Shown here piece by piece: positions 24,905-32,161 of a stretch of 32,161 nt of DNA (its first letter is position 1; each line of letters opens with the position of its first letter). A program made the translations under genes and the position numbers. The notes beneath the pieces were generated by a model. That model saw nothing but the letters and a program-made list of their open reading frames with translations, did no database searches and had not been told where the DNA came from. Source of the stretch: Pseudomonas borbori (GTDB lineage Bacteria; Pseudomonadota; Gammaproteobacteria; Pseudomonadales; Pseudomonadaceae); NCBI RefSeq assembly GCF_900115555.1, contig NZ_FOWX01000001.1:1-32161 (forward strand), in the 5' to 3' direction.

Positions 24905-26137
24905 ATGACTAGAAAAACAGTCTGGATTATCAATCAATACGCGTCCACACCGGAAACCGGTATGGGAGGGCGGCATTATTATTTGGCACGTGAGTTGACC
25001 AAGCAGGGGTATAAGGTCTATTTAATTGCAGCCAGTTATACGCATTTGCTTCGCCACCCGCCAAGTATTGAACAGGCTTATGAAATTCAGCCGATCGAAG
25101 GTTTCAACTTTGTTTGGGTAAAACTGCCTGCCTACCTTGAGGCACACAGTAAAAAGCGTATTTTTAACTGGTTCGCTTTTTCTTGGAAGCTGCGTGGACT
25201 CAAAAGCGTCATTCCAGATCCCCCAGAAGCAATCTTGTATTCATCGCCGTCTTTGGTTGGTTACTTAGGCGCTAAATACTTGGCGAGCTATTATAGGGCT
25301 CGTTTGGCTTTTGAGGTTCGTGATATTTGGCCACTTACCTTGGTTGAACTAGGCGGATATTCCTCGAAACACCCATTCATTCGATTTTTGCAGTGGGTAG
25401 AAGACAAAGCTTACCGAGAAGCTGATGTTGTTCTTTCAAACCTCAAGAACTCCGTTACTCATATGGTTGCCAGAGGTATGTCTAGGGATAAATTCTCTTG
25501 GATTCCCAATGGGTTTTCCATGGATGAGGTCGCTGAAAAACAAGCCTTGAGTCAGGCTACTTGCGGCCAGCTGCCTGATGGTAAGTTTGTTGTGGGTTAT
25601 GCGGGTACCATGGGATTGGCCAATGCCTTAGACTCACTGGTTCAAGCTGCTGATATTTTGAAAAATAATGTTGATATCGCGGTGGTCTTGGTTGGGAGTG
25701 GAAAGGAAAAAAATAATCTTAAACAGTTAGTTGGAGAAAAGAATCTTTCTAATGTTTACTTTGTAGATGCTATTCCTAAAGCTCAGATTCAATCAGTGCT
25801 AAATTGCTTTGATGTGTGCTTTATTGGTTTGACAGGCGATCCGTTGTTTAGGTTTGGTGTCTCGCCAAACAAATTATTTGACTATTTCTATTCGGCGAAA
25901 CCTGTCATTTATGCTATTGAGTCGGGTGAGTATACGCCTGTGACCGATAGTCAGTCAGGTGTTCAGATTCCAGCAGAAAATCCCCAGGCCATTGCTGATG
26001 CAATTTTGAAGCTTTACCGAATGTCGGCCTCTGAGCGTGAAGTGTTGGGTAACAACGGCCGTCGTTATGCGCAAGAAAATCATGAATATGGAAACTTGGC
26101 AAAAAAATTAACCCGGGTTCTATTTGGTGATAAATGA
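24905..26137 (+). CDS. Glycosyltransferase of the WbpJ/WbuB type (GT4)
   Basis: 410 residues. The N-terminus KTVWIINQYASTPETGMGGRHYYLARELTK is typical of WbuB/WbpJ-like transferases that use N-acetylated amino sugars. FEVRDIWPLTLVELG and the C-terminal GVSPNKLFDYFYSAKPVIYA block support this. Its position right after wbpI matches wbpI-wbpJ in P. aeruginosa O5. A likely role is addition of ManNAc3NAcA or the first sugar onto the initiating residue, but donor specificity cannot be read from sequence. The ATG lies six bases after the wbpI stop, and its end overlaps the next gene by ATGA (26134-26137), so all three are translationally linked. Confidence 0.89.
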   Translation: MTRKTVWIINQYASTPETGMGGRHYYLARELTKQGYKVYLIAASYTHLLRHPPSIEQAYEIQPIEGFNFVWVKLPAYLEAHSKKRIFNWFAFSWKLRGLKSVIPDPPEAILYSSPSLVGYLGAKYLASYYRARLAFEVRDIWPLTLVELGGYSSKHPFIRFLQWVEDKAYREADVVLSNLKNSVTHMVARGMSRDKFSWIPNGFSMDEVAEKQALSQATCGQLPDGKFVVGYAGTMGLANALDSLVQAADILKNNVDIAVVLVGSGKEKNNLKQLVGEKNLSNVYFVDAIPKAQIQSVLNCFDVCFIGLTGDPLFRFGVSPNKLFDYFYSAKPVIYAIESGEYTPVTDSQSGVQIPAENPQAIADAILKLYRMSASEREVLGNNGRRYAQENHEYGNLAKKLTRVLFGDK

Positions 26138-26730
26138 TTAAGCGCCTTTTCGATATTGTCGCCTCTGCTTTCGGTTTATTACTTCTCGCACCGGTCATCG
26201 CCATCGTTGCCTGGAAAATTCGCCGTAAGCTCGGTTCTCCTGTGCTGTTTCGCCAGGTGCGTCCCGGCCTGGATGGCAAGCCATTCGAGATGATCAAGTT
26301 CCGCACCATGCGCGATGCTGTAGACGCGGCAGGTAACCCTCTGCCAGATTCTGAACGCATGACGCCGTTTGGTAGCTTTCTGCGCTCCAGTAGTTTGGAC
26401 GAGTTGCCGGAATTGTGGAATGTGCTCAAAGGCGATATGAGCCTGGTCGGCCCGCGTCCGCTGCTGATGGAGTATCTGCCGCTTTACAGTCCCGAGCAGT
26501 ATCGACGTCATGAGGCGCGTCCTGGCGTTACCGGTTGGGCTCAGATCAATGGCCGTAATGCCCTGAGCTGGGACGAGAAGTTCAAGCTGGATATCTGGTA
26601 CGTGGACAATCGTTCATTTTGGCTGGATCTGAAAATCATCCTCTTGACCATCAAGAAGGTCGTCGTGCGTGATGGCATCAGTGCGGATGGGGAGGCGACC
26701 ATGGCTAAATTCACTGGCAGAAAGTCGTGA
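26134..26730 (+). CDS. PglC-like initiating phosphoglycosyltransferase
   Basis: 198 residues, a compact bacterial sugar transferase: one membrane (re-entrant) helix at residues 4-24 (RLFDIVASAFGLLLLAPVIAI), then KFRTMRD, the catalytic Asp-Glu pair in SSLDELPELWNVLKGDMS, LVGPRPLLMEYL, RPGVTGWAQINGRN and WYVDNRS. Such enzymes transfer phospho-sugar (for PglC, diNAc-bacillosamine-1-phosphate) from UDP-sugar to undecaprenyl phosphate and so start the O-unit. The short length, without the extra N-terminal helices of WbaP/WcaJ, and the neighbouring PglD- and PglE-like genes support a PglC-type substrate. This differs from P. aeruginosa O5, where the polytopic WbpL does the job. Confidence 0.9.
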   Translation: MIKRLFDIVASAFGLLLLAPVIAIVAWKIRRKLGSPVLFRQVRPGLDGKPFEMIKFRTMRDAVDAAGNPLPDSERMTPFGSFLRSSSLDELPELWNVLKGDMSLVGPRPLLMEYLPLYSPEQYRRHEARPGVTGWAQINGRNALSWDEKFKLDIWYVDNRSFWLDLKIILLTIKKVVVRDGISADGEATMAKFTGRKS

Positions 26731-27347
26731 TGAAACTGGCCATTCTCGGGGCTAGTGGGCATGGCAAAGTGGTCGCTGATACCGCTGAATGCTGTGGTTG
26801 GCAGACTGTCGAATTTTTCGATGATGCTTGGCCTGGACTTCAAACAAATGCTGCTTGGTCGGTTGTGGGCGATAGCGCCGCTCTAATGGCCCGGTTAGCC
26901 GACTTTGATGGTGTTGTGGTAGCTATCGGCAATAACCGTATCCGTCACACCAAGCTACTTGAGTTGCGGGCGGCGGGGGCTTGCCTGGTAACACTGGTTC
27001 ATCCCGCCGCCATCGTCAGTCGTTACGCCGCTATTGATCAGGGGACGGTGGTATTCGCTGGGGCTGTGGTGAATGCCGAGGCATGCATAGGTCAGGGTGC
27101 CATTCTCAATACTGGCTGCAGCATCGATCATGATTGTGTGTTGGGCGATGCCGTGCATATCAGTCCCGGTGTGCGGCTAGCAGGTGGTGTGCACGTGGGT
27201 GACTTGAGCTGGGTCGGTATCGGCGCCAGCGTGCGTCAACTGGTCCGCATCGGCGAGCGCGTAATGGTTGGCGCCGGTTCGGCGGTCGTCAGTGATATTC
27301 CGAATGATGTAACCGTGGCTGGCGTGCCGGCCAAAAGGATGAGGTAA
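26730..27347 (+). CDS. PglD/NeuD-like sugar N-acetyltransferase
   Basis: 205 residues. The N-terminal nucleotide-sugar-binding domain starts MKLAILGASGHGKVVADTAE, and the C-terminal left-handed beta-helix includes HPAAIVSRYAAIDQGTVVFAGAVVNAEACIGQ and SIDHDCVLGDAVHISPGVRLAGGV, with the catalytic histidine in IDHDC, ending AGVPAKRMR. In the PglD reaction it acetylates the 4-amino group of UDP-4-amino-4,6-dideoxy-GlcNAc. ATG 26730 shares its first base with the preceding TGA (TGATG overlap); GTG 26727 is a less likely start. It is flanked by PglC- and PglE-like genes. Confidence 0.9.
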   Translation: MKLAILGASGHGKVVADTAECCGWQTVEFFDDAWPGLQTNAAWSVVGDSAALMARLADFDGVVVAIGNNRIRHTKLLELRAAGACLVTLVHPAAIVSRYAAIDQGTVVFAGAVVNAEACIGQGAILNTGCSIDHDCVLGDAVHISPGVRLAGGVHVGDLSWVGIGASVRQLVRIGERVMVGAGSAVVSDIPNDVTVAGVPAKRMR

Positions 27348-27358
27348 CCATAAGTTTT

Positions 27359-28531
27359 ATGCTCAATACCCCGTTTTCCCCTTGGCCCTCGTTCTCTGAA
27401 GAAGAGGCCAATGCTGTTCGCGATGTAATTCTCTCCAACAAGGTCAACTACTGGACCGGGCAGGAGTGTCGTGAGTTCGAGAAGGAATTTGCGGCATGGG
27501 CCGGCAGCGAGCATGCCATCGCCTTGGCCAATGGCACAGTTGCACTGGATCTGGCTCTGCAGGCATTGGGCATAGGTGCAGGTGATGAGGTGGTTGTCAC
27601 GCCGCGCACCTTCCTCGCTTCGGTGTCGAGCATCGTCAATGCCGGCGCGATACCAGTCTTTGCAGACGTCGACAGCGAGTCGCAGAACATCACCGCCGAA
27701 ACCATCCGCGCCGTGCTTACTCCGCGTACTCGTGCGGTCATTTGTGTGCATCTGGCCGGTTGGCCCTGCGATATGGATCCGATCATGGTGCTGGCCGTCG
27801 AGCATGATCTGAAAGTAATCGAGGATTGCGCTCAGGCGCATGGCGCGCACTACAAAAGTCGTCCGGTTGGCTCGATTGGCCATGTCGGTGCATGGTCGTT
27901 CTGCCAGGACAAGATCATGACCACCGGCGGTGAAGGCGGCATGGTCACCACTAACGATCGTGCCCTTTGGTCGCGCATGTGGTCGATCAAGGATCACGGC
28001 AAATCGTGGGAAGCTGTTTACGAGCGGCAGCATGCGCCGGGCTTTCGTTGGTTGCATGAGAGCTTCGGCACCAACTGGCGGATGATGGAAGTTCAGGCGG
28101 TCATTGGCCGGATCCAGTTGCAGCGTATGCCGGTGTGGCAGGCCAAGCGGTTGGCCAATGCCGAGCGTATCTGGTCATCGGCGCGAGCGCTTGCGGGGTT
28201 GCGCGTACCGGCGGTGCCGGCCGACGTCACGCATGCTGCCTACAAATGTTATGTATTTGTTGAACCGGCTAGTTTGAAAGCCGGATGGGATCGCGACCGC
28301 ATTCTCAATGAAATCAGTGCTAGGGGCGTTCCTTGTTTTTCAGGTTCTTGCTCAGAGGTTTATTTGGAAAAGGCGTTCGATGATACCGGCTGGCGCCCGG
28401 TCGAGTGCTTGCCGGTTGCTAAAGAACTGGGTGAAACCAGTTTGATGTTCTTGGTTCATCCGACGCTTACCGAAGCAGAAATCGAAAGGACGTGTGATGT
28501 TCTGGCTCAGGTAATGCGTGAGGCTTGTTGA
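27359..28531 (+). CDS. PglE-like UDP-4-keto-sugar aminotransferase
   Basis: 390 residues, DegT/DnrJ/EryC1/StrS family. The PLP lysine is K185 in SFCQDKIMTTGGEGG; other conserved blocks are ALANGTVALDLALQALGIGAGDEVV, VIEDCAQAHGA and TNWRMMEVQAVIGRIQL. With WbpM supplying UDP-4-keto-6-deoxy-GlcNAc, the expected product is UDP-4-amino-4,6-dideoxy-GlcNAc, the substrate of the PglD-like enzyme upstream. The ATG lies 11 bp after the acetyltransferase stop. It is distinct from WbpE (a 3-aminotransferase) with only family-level similarity. The gene ends the main operon; a pseudogene overlaps its last codons. Confidence 0.91.
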   Translation: MLNTPFSPWPSFSEEEANAVRDVILSNKVNYWTGQECREFEKEFAAWAGSEHAIALANGTVALDLALQALGIGAGDEVVVTPRTFLASVSSIVNAGAIPVFADVDSESQNITAETIRAVLTPRTRAVICVHLAGWPCDMDPIMVLAVEHDLKVIEDCAQAHGAHYKSRPVGSIGHVGAWSFCQDKIMTTGGEGGMVTTNDRALWSRMWSIKDHGKSWEAVYERQHAPGFRWLHESFGTNWRMMEVQAVIGRIQLQRMPVWQAKRLANAERIWSSARALAGLRVPAVPADVTHAAYKCYVFVEPASLKAGWDRDRILNEISARGVPCFSGSCSEVYLEKAFDDTGWRPVECLPVAKELGETSLMFLVHPTLTEAEIERTCDVLAQVMREAC

Positions 28532-28703
28532 GTTTGGTTTTGCCCATCTTGGGGTTGGCGTTCAGTTGGCCGGTGGCGTGAAGGTTGGCGCCCGGGCCTG
28601 GCTGCAAGCAGGTTGTAGCGCGGGTTACCGGGTTGTGGTCGGCGACGGGGTGGTATGTGCTCCTGGTACGGTATTGCAAGCAGATGGGGTGGTTGCTGTT
28701 TAG
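28518..28703 (+). pseudogene. C-terminal remnant of a hexapeptide acetyltransferase
   Basis: A 61-codon frame from GTG 28518 to TAG 28701-28703 encodes AHLGVGVQLAGGVKVGARAW, then CSAGYRVVVGDGVVCAPGTVL. These are clear left-handed beta-helix turns, aligning with the last third of the PglD-like protein (HISPGVRLAGGVHVGDLSW...). The N-terminal nucleotide-sugar domain and the catalytic histidine are absent, so it is a broken second copy or the relic of a replaced acetyltransferase. It overlaps the aminotransferase end by 14 bp and is followed by REP sequence. Confidence 0.65.
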
Positions 28704-28751
28704 GTTGTGTGGGCTGGTGTTGGTTTTGTCGGGATTGATCTCGGTGTGATG

Positions 28752-28890
28752 TTTTGATTTTGGGCGGACTGCGTCCGCCATCGCGGCGGGGTCGGAACGC
28801 CGCCCAGCCCCTCCTACAGGGATTTGTGGTGTTGGTTGCTTTTGTGGGAGGGACCGGGCGGCGTTCCGTGACCCGGTGCGATGCTTTTTA
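28752..28890 (-). repeat. REP-type repeat unit, inverted orientation
   Basis: The same family as 2640-3115 but reversed. It carries GGCGGAC-TGC-GTCCGCC (28763-28779), then GGGGTCGGAACGCCGCCC, CTCCTACAGG, TTTTGTGGGAGG, GGGCGGCGTTCCGTGACC and GTGCGATGCTTTT. It lies between the acetyltransferase remnant and mazE. Confidence 0.85.
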
Positions 28891-28951
28891 TATGCTTGCC
28901 GGGAGGGGGGTGATGTCTAGACTCCGTATAAACGAGCACTTGGAGGCAACC

Positions 28952-29206
28952 ATGACCGAAACCGTCCTCGACATCAAACATTGGGGTAACAACCTGGGGG
29001 GCCGCCTGCCTGCGGCGGTGGCCCGCGCCGCGCATCTGCACGCCGACCAGCGCGTCCGCATCACGGTGGAGGGCGAACGGGTGATCATCACGCCCCTGCA
29101 TGACCAACCCTTGACCTTGGAACAGCGCCTGGCTCGCTTCGACCCGGAACGCCACGCCGGCGAAGCCATGCCGAGCGACGAAGCACTGGGTGCCGAGCGG
29201 TGGTGA
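28952..29206 (+). CDS. mazE: MazE-like antitoxin (AbrB/SpoVT fold)
   Basis: 84 residues. The N-terminal swapped-hairpin beta-barrel DNA-binding domain is recognisable as IKHWGNNLGGRLPAAVARAAHL, then QRVRITVEGERVIITPL; the acidic tail (RFDPERHAGEAMPSDEALG) would wrap and inhibit the toxin. ATG 28952 has TGGAGG (28941-28946) upstream; a longer open frame upstream is repeat DNA. Its stop overlaps the toxin start (GTGA, 29203-29206). It likely represses its own promoter. With the toxin frameshifted, it may now be an orphan antitoxin. Confidence 0.88.
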   Translation: MTETVLDIKHWGNNLGGRLPAAVARAAHLHADQRVRITVEGERVIITPLHDQPLTLEQRLARFDPERHAGEAMPSDEALGAERW

Positions 29207-29567
29207 AACGCACAGCCGCCTGGACGCCGGATCGCCAGGACGTTATCTGGATCGACTGCAATCCGCAGCGGGGGCAGGAAATGCGCGATGTGCATCCCTT
29301 TCTGGTGCTGTCGCCAAAGGCCTTTAACGAACGTACCTCACTGGTCATCGGCTTGCCGATGACCACGGCCAGCTACAACGCCGACAACCCCTTTGCCATT
29401 ACCGTGGGGGTGGCAGGTGGGCGCAACCCAGCTATGTGCTCTGCCATCAGCCAAAGTCCTTTGATTGGCGCCTGCGCGGCGGCACCCTGCACCCGATGAA
29501 ACAGATTTCGGATGCTCGCTTCGCTGAAGTATTGGCTCTGCTTAACCAGATCATTCAGTTGGCTTGA
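29203..29567 (+). pseudogene. mazF: MazF/PemK-like endoribonuclease toxin, frameshifted
   Basis: From GTG 29203 the frame reads DVIWIDCNPQRGQEMRDVHPFLVLSPKAFN and VIGLPMTTASYNADNPFAITV, a good MazF N-terminus. At about 29424-29432 it shifts: the annotated frame ends early at 29499 with unrelated residues, while the neighbouring frame continues with the expected SYVLCHQPKSFDWRLRGG, then KQISDARFAEVLALLNQII to TGA 29565-29567. One missing base near the CAACCCAG stretch explains it. The gene is either a true pseudogene or carries a sequencing/assembly error. Start choice rests on the four-base overlap with mazE. Confidence 0.85.
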
Positions 29568-29960
29568 GCAAAACATGGATGTCGGTAGAAGTAGAGCATT
29601 CACTTGTATATCGAAACCACTTGGAAATACGCGTATCAGAGCCCCTCTGTGAGCGGTAGGCTCGCGTCATGGCTGTAGACTCTGAGGGCGGGCAGGGATT
29701 TGTGGTGTTGGCCGCTTTTGTGGGCGGGTCCGGGCGGAGTTCCGTGACCTCGGTGCGATGCTTTTGATTGTTGGGCGGACTGCGTCCGCCATCGCGGTGG
29801 GGTCGGAACGCCGCCCGATCCCTCCTACAGGAGGATGTGGTGCCTGCTGTTTTTGTGGGTGGCGTGTATTCACTGTTGGGTTTTCCACCTACAGACTGTT
29901 TTTACCCGGCGGGAGGCTTCACTTCGCTGGTTTTTAAGTTCTCAGGATTGAGGTGTTGTG
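29568..29960 (+). other. Intergenic region before wbpM
   Basis: This ~390-bp region has a REP unit at about 29690-29870 in the inverted orientation. The remaining sequence on both sides shows no ORF or terminator. A wbpM promoter is expected in the last ~90 bp, but none was firmly seen. The gap and the mazEF pair suggest wbpM is transcribed separately from the ops-controlled operon. Confidence 0.4.
29690..29870 (-). repeat. REP-type repeat unit, inverted orientation
   Basis: Reversed relative to the 2640-3115 block. It contains TTTTGTGGGCGGGTCCGGGCGG, TCCGTGACC, TGCGATGCTTTTGATTGT, the palindrome GGCGGAC-TGC-GTCCGCC (29774-29790), GGGGTCGGAACGCCGCCC and CTCCTACAGGAGG. It lies directly upstream of wbpM. 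Confidence 0.85.
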
Positions 29961-31967
29961 GTGTTAAGACTTGCCGAAAAATTGCGTAGCCGTCTGGTCA
30001 ATCTGCCACGACGTCATAAGCGACTGATTCAGGTCAGCATGGATTTGGTGCTGGTCTGGGCGGCGCTGTGGCTGGCTTTTTATGTGCGCCTTGGCAATCC
30101 ACTTTTTGTTGAGCCTTTGGCAAGGCATGCCTGGCTGTTTGCCGCCGCACCGCTGATAGCCATTCCCCTGTTCGTGCGCTTTGGCATGTACCGGGCGGTG
30201 ATGCGTTATTTCGGTAACGATGCGCTGCTGGCCATCGTCAAGGCGGTTACGCTCTCTGCCTTGATTCTGGCGCTGGCGGTGTATTGGTATCAGGGTGCGC
30301 CCAAGACAATTCCACGCTCGATGGTGATCAATTACTGGTGGTTGAGCCTGCTGTTGATTGGCGGGCTGCGGCTGGTGATGCGTCAGTACTTTATGGGCGA
30401 CTGGTACTCCCCGGAGCAACCCGCCTGGCTCAAGGGGCGTGATGCTGGTCTGCCGAAGGTGGCGGTGTATGGTGCTGGTGCGGCGGGCAACCAGCTGGTT
30501 GCAGCCTTGCGCTTGGGCCGGGGTATGCGGCCGGTGGCATTTATCGATGATGATGCCAATATTGCCAACCGGGTTATCGCCGGGCTGCGGGTCTACACCT
30601 CCAAGCATATCCAGCAGTTGGTCGATGAAACGGGCGCCGACGAGATTCTGCTGGCGATCCCTTCCGCCAGCCGGGTTCGCCGTCGCGAGATATTGGGGTT
30701 GCTCGAGCAGTATCCGCTGCATGTGCGCAGTATTCCCGGGTTTATGGATCTGGCCAGCGGCCGGGTCAAGGTCGATGATGTGCAGGAAGTGGACATCGCC
30801 GACCTGCTCGGGCGCGATGCGGTGCCGCCGCAGCGGGCCTTGTTCGAGCGCTGCATTCGCGGCCAGGTGGTGATGGTCACTGGCGCGGGTGGCTCTATTG
30901 GTTCCGAGCTATGCCGGCAGATAGTCGCGAGCGGGCCGACGACTTTGCTGTTGTTCGAGCACAGCGAATTCAACCTTTACAGTATTCACAGCGAGCTGGA
31001 GCAGCGCATCCGCCGCGAGTCTCTGCCGGTGCGTTTGGTGCCGATCCTGGGCTCGATTCGCAATGCCGGGCGCTTGTTCGATGTGATGCACACCTGGGCG
31101 GTGAATACGGTGTACCACGCGGCGGCGTACAAGCATGTGCCGATGGTCGAGCACAATATCGCCGAGGGCGTGTTGAATAATGTGCTCGGCTCCACCTTCA
31201 CCGCGCAGGCGGCGGTGAAGGCCGGGGTTGAGCACTTCGTACTGATCTCCACGGATAAAGCCGTACGCCCGACCAATGTCATGGGCAGCACCAAGCGCCT
31301 GGCCGAGATGGTGCTGCAGGCGCTGAGTGCGGAGACGGCGCCAATACTGTTCAGAAGTGAAGATGGTGTGCACCAGGTTAACAAGACCCGCTTCACCATG
31401 GTCCGTTTCGGCAATGTGCTGGGTTCTTCCGGCTCGGTGATTCCGCGCTTCCACGATCAGATTCGTCGGGGTGGCCCGGTGACGGTGACCCATCCGAATA
31501 TCACCCGCTATTTCATGACCATTCCCGAGGCCGCACAGTTGGTGATCCAGGCTGGCGCCATGGGGCTGGGTGGCGATGTGTTCGTGTTGGACATGGGCCA
31601 GCCGGTGAAGATCGTCGAGCTGGCGGAAAAGATGATCCACCTCAGCGGCCTCAGCGTGCGCTCGAGCAAGAACCCCCACGGTGACATCGCCATCGAGTTC
31701 ACCGGTTTACGGCCTGGCGAGAAGTTGTATGAGGAGTTGTTGATCGGCGATAACGTCAGCCCGACCGATCACCCGATGATCATGCGTGCCAACGAAGAGT
31801 GTCTGACTTGGGACGCCTTCAAGAAGGTACTGGGCGACCTGCTCAATGCGGTTGAACGTGATGATTACGACCGCGTGCGCCAGTTGTTGCGTGAAACGGT
31901 GAGTGGTTATGCGCCTGAGGGTGAGATCGTCGATTGGATACATCAGCAGAGACGGATCGAGCCATAG
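29961..31967 (+). CDS. wbpM: WbpM-type UDP-GlcNAc C4,6-dehydratase
   Basis: 668 residues. The N-terminal ~150 residues hold about four membrane helices (VSMDLVLVWAALWLAFYV and others). A first Rossmann-like domain follows (VAVYGAGAAGNQLVAAL), then the catalytic SDR domain with TGAGGSIGSELCRQI, YHAAAYKHVPMVE and LISTDKAVRPTNVMGSTKR. The usual SDR tyrosine is replaced by methionine (M441, K445), the SMK variant known for WbpM. It makes UDP-2-acetamido-2,6-dideoxy-4-keto-hexose, feeding QuiNAc4NAc or related 6-deoxy sugars. GTG 29961 has GAGG seven bases upstream; GTG 29958 is adjacent. As in P. aeruginosa, wbpM closes the O-antigen locus. Confidence 0.95.
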   Translation: MLRLAEKLRSRLVNLPRRHKRLIQVSMDLVLVWAALWLAFYVRLGNPLFVEPLARHAWLFAAAPLIAIPLFVRFGMYRAVMRYFGNDALLAIVKAVTLSALILALAVYWYQGAPKTIPRSMVINYWWLSLLLIGGLRLVMRQYFMGDWYSPEQPAWLKGRDAGLPKVAVYGAGAAGNQLVAALRLGRGMRPVAFIDDDANIANRVIAGLRVYTSKHIQQLVDETGADEILLAIPSASRVRRREILGLLEQYPLHVRSIPGFMDLASGRVKVDDVQEVDIADLLGRDAVPPQRALFERCIRGQVVMVTGAGGSIGSELCRQIVASGPTTLLLFEHSEFNLYSIHSELEQRIRRESLPVRLVPILGSIRNAGRLFDVMHTWAVNTVYHAAAYKHVPMVEHNIAEGVLNNVLGSTFTAQAAVKAGVEHFVLISTDKAVRPTNVMGSTKRLAEMVLQALSAETAPILFRSEDGVHQVNKTRFTMVRFGNVLGSSGSVIPRFHDQIRRGGPVTVTHPNITRYFMTIPEAAQLVIQAGAMGLGGDVFVLDMGQPVKIVELAEKMIHLSGLSVRSSKNPHGDIAIEFTGLRPGEKLYEELLIGDNVSPTDHPMIMRANEECLTWDAFKKVLGDLLNAVERDDYDRVRQLLRETVSGYAPEGEIVDWIHQQRRIEP

Positions 31968-32161
31968 GGCGCGGATTGCCGGTGCTGGTTGCTTTTGTGG
32001 GCGGGTCTGGACGGCGTTCTGGGACTTCGGTGTGGTTTTGATTTGTTGGGCGGACTGCGTCCGCCAATCGCCGCGGGGTCGCGCCTCCTACAGGGGATCG
32101 CGGTGTCTGCTGCTTTTGTAGGAGGGCCGCCCCGGCGCGATGCTTTTGATTGTTGGGCGGA
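31965..32161 (-). repeat. REP-type repeat block at the right edge, inverted orientation
   Basis: It starts right at the wbpM stop and runs off the window. It contains TTTTGTGGGCGGGTCTGGACGGCG, GGCGGAC-TGC-GTCCGCC (32049-32065), GCGGGGTCGCGCCTCCTACAGGGG, a second TTTTGTAGGAGGGCCG, and the beginning of another TTGTTGGGCGGA unit at the end. No gene was seen in these 194 bp. Confidence 0.85.

Noticed and set aside
27236..28057. Minus-strand open frame of 273 codons
   Set aside because: It is antisense to the acetyltransferase and aminotransferase genes, both of which show conserved catalytic residues on the + strand.
29964..30722. Minus-strand open frame of 252 codons opposite wbpM
   Set aside because: The Gln/His/Arg-rich shadow product and the strong WbpM motifs on the sense strand exclude it.

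Overview
The window reads as a Pseudomonas-type gammaproteobacterial chromosome segment. The evidence is GC-rich coding with typical pseudomonad REP-like repeats (hairpin cores such as GCGAATTTATTCGC), and an O-antigen locus in the wbp style: wbpA-wbpB-wbpD-wbpE, then wbpI, closing with wbpM. Nearly all genes are on the + strand. No rRNA, tRNA, CRISPR array or intact insertion sequence was seen. Species assignment from sequence alone is inference.

Layout. 1-924: C-terminal end of a large secreted RTX-type calcium-binding repeat protein, followed by a clean intrinsic terminator. 1323-2606 and 4637-5941: two paralogous Wzz2-like O-antigen chain-length regulators. Between and after them lie REP-type repeats and two HEPN/MNT toxin-antitoxin modules: mntA/hepT at 3376-4139, which looks damaged, and an HI0074/HI0073-like pair at 6160-6899, which looks intact. 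7032-8504: metallo-beta-lactamase/beta-CASP hydrolase of the CPSF family. 8844-9365: rfaH antiterminator, followed about 100 bp later by a near-perfect ops element (JUMPstart core), which opens the main polysaccharide operon.

Main operon (9629-28531): a third, larger Wzz-family protein, a small lipoprotein, WbpA/B/D/E (making UDP-GlcNAc3NAcA), a membrane-anchored beta-propeller-like protein of unknown role, Wzx flippase, a hexapeptide acyltransferase, a glycosyltransferase, Wzy polymerase, a second glycosyltransferase, WbpI (epimerising to UDP-ManNAc3NAcA), a WbpJ/WbuB-like glycosyltransferase, a PglC-like initiating phosphoglycosyltransferase, a PglD-like N-acetyltransferase and a PglE-like aminotransferase. 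The stretch from about 15.85 to 23.82 kb is visibly AT-richer than its flanks, as expected for the serotype-specific, horizontally exchanged core. After a remnant of a second hexapeptide acetyltransferase and a mazE/mazF pair (mazF frameshifted) comes wbpM (29961-31967), the 4,6-dehydratase. The window ends inside another REP block.

How it fits together (inference from family knowledge): WbpM, the PglE-like aminotransferase and the PglD-like acetyltransferase would make UDP-QuiNAc4NAc/diNAc-bacillosamine, which the PglC-like enzyme loads onto undecaprenyl phosphate. Three glycosyltransferases then extend the unit, one probably adding ManNAc3NAcA. Wzx flips the unit, Wzy polymerises it, and up to three Wzz-family proteins set the chain length. 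RfaH acting at ops would allow transcription through the long AT-rich operon.
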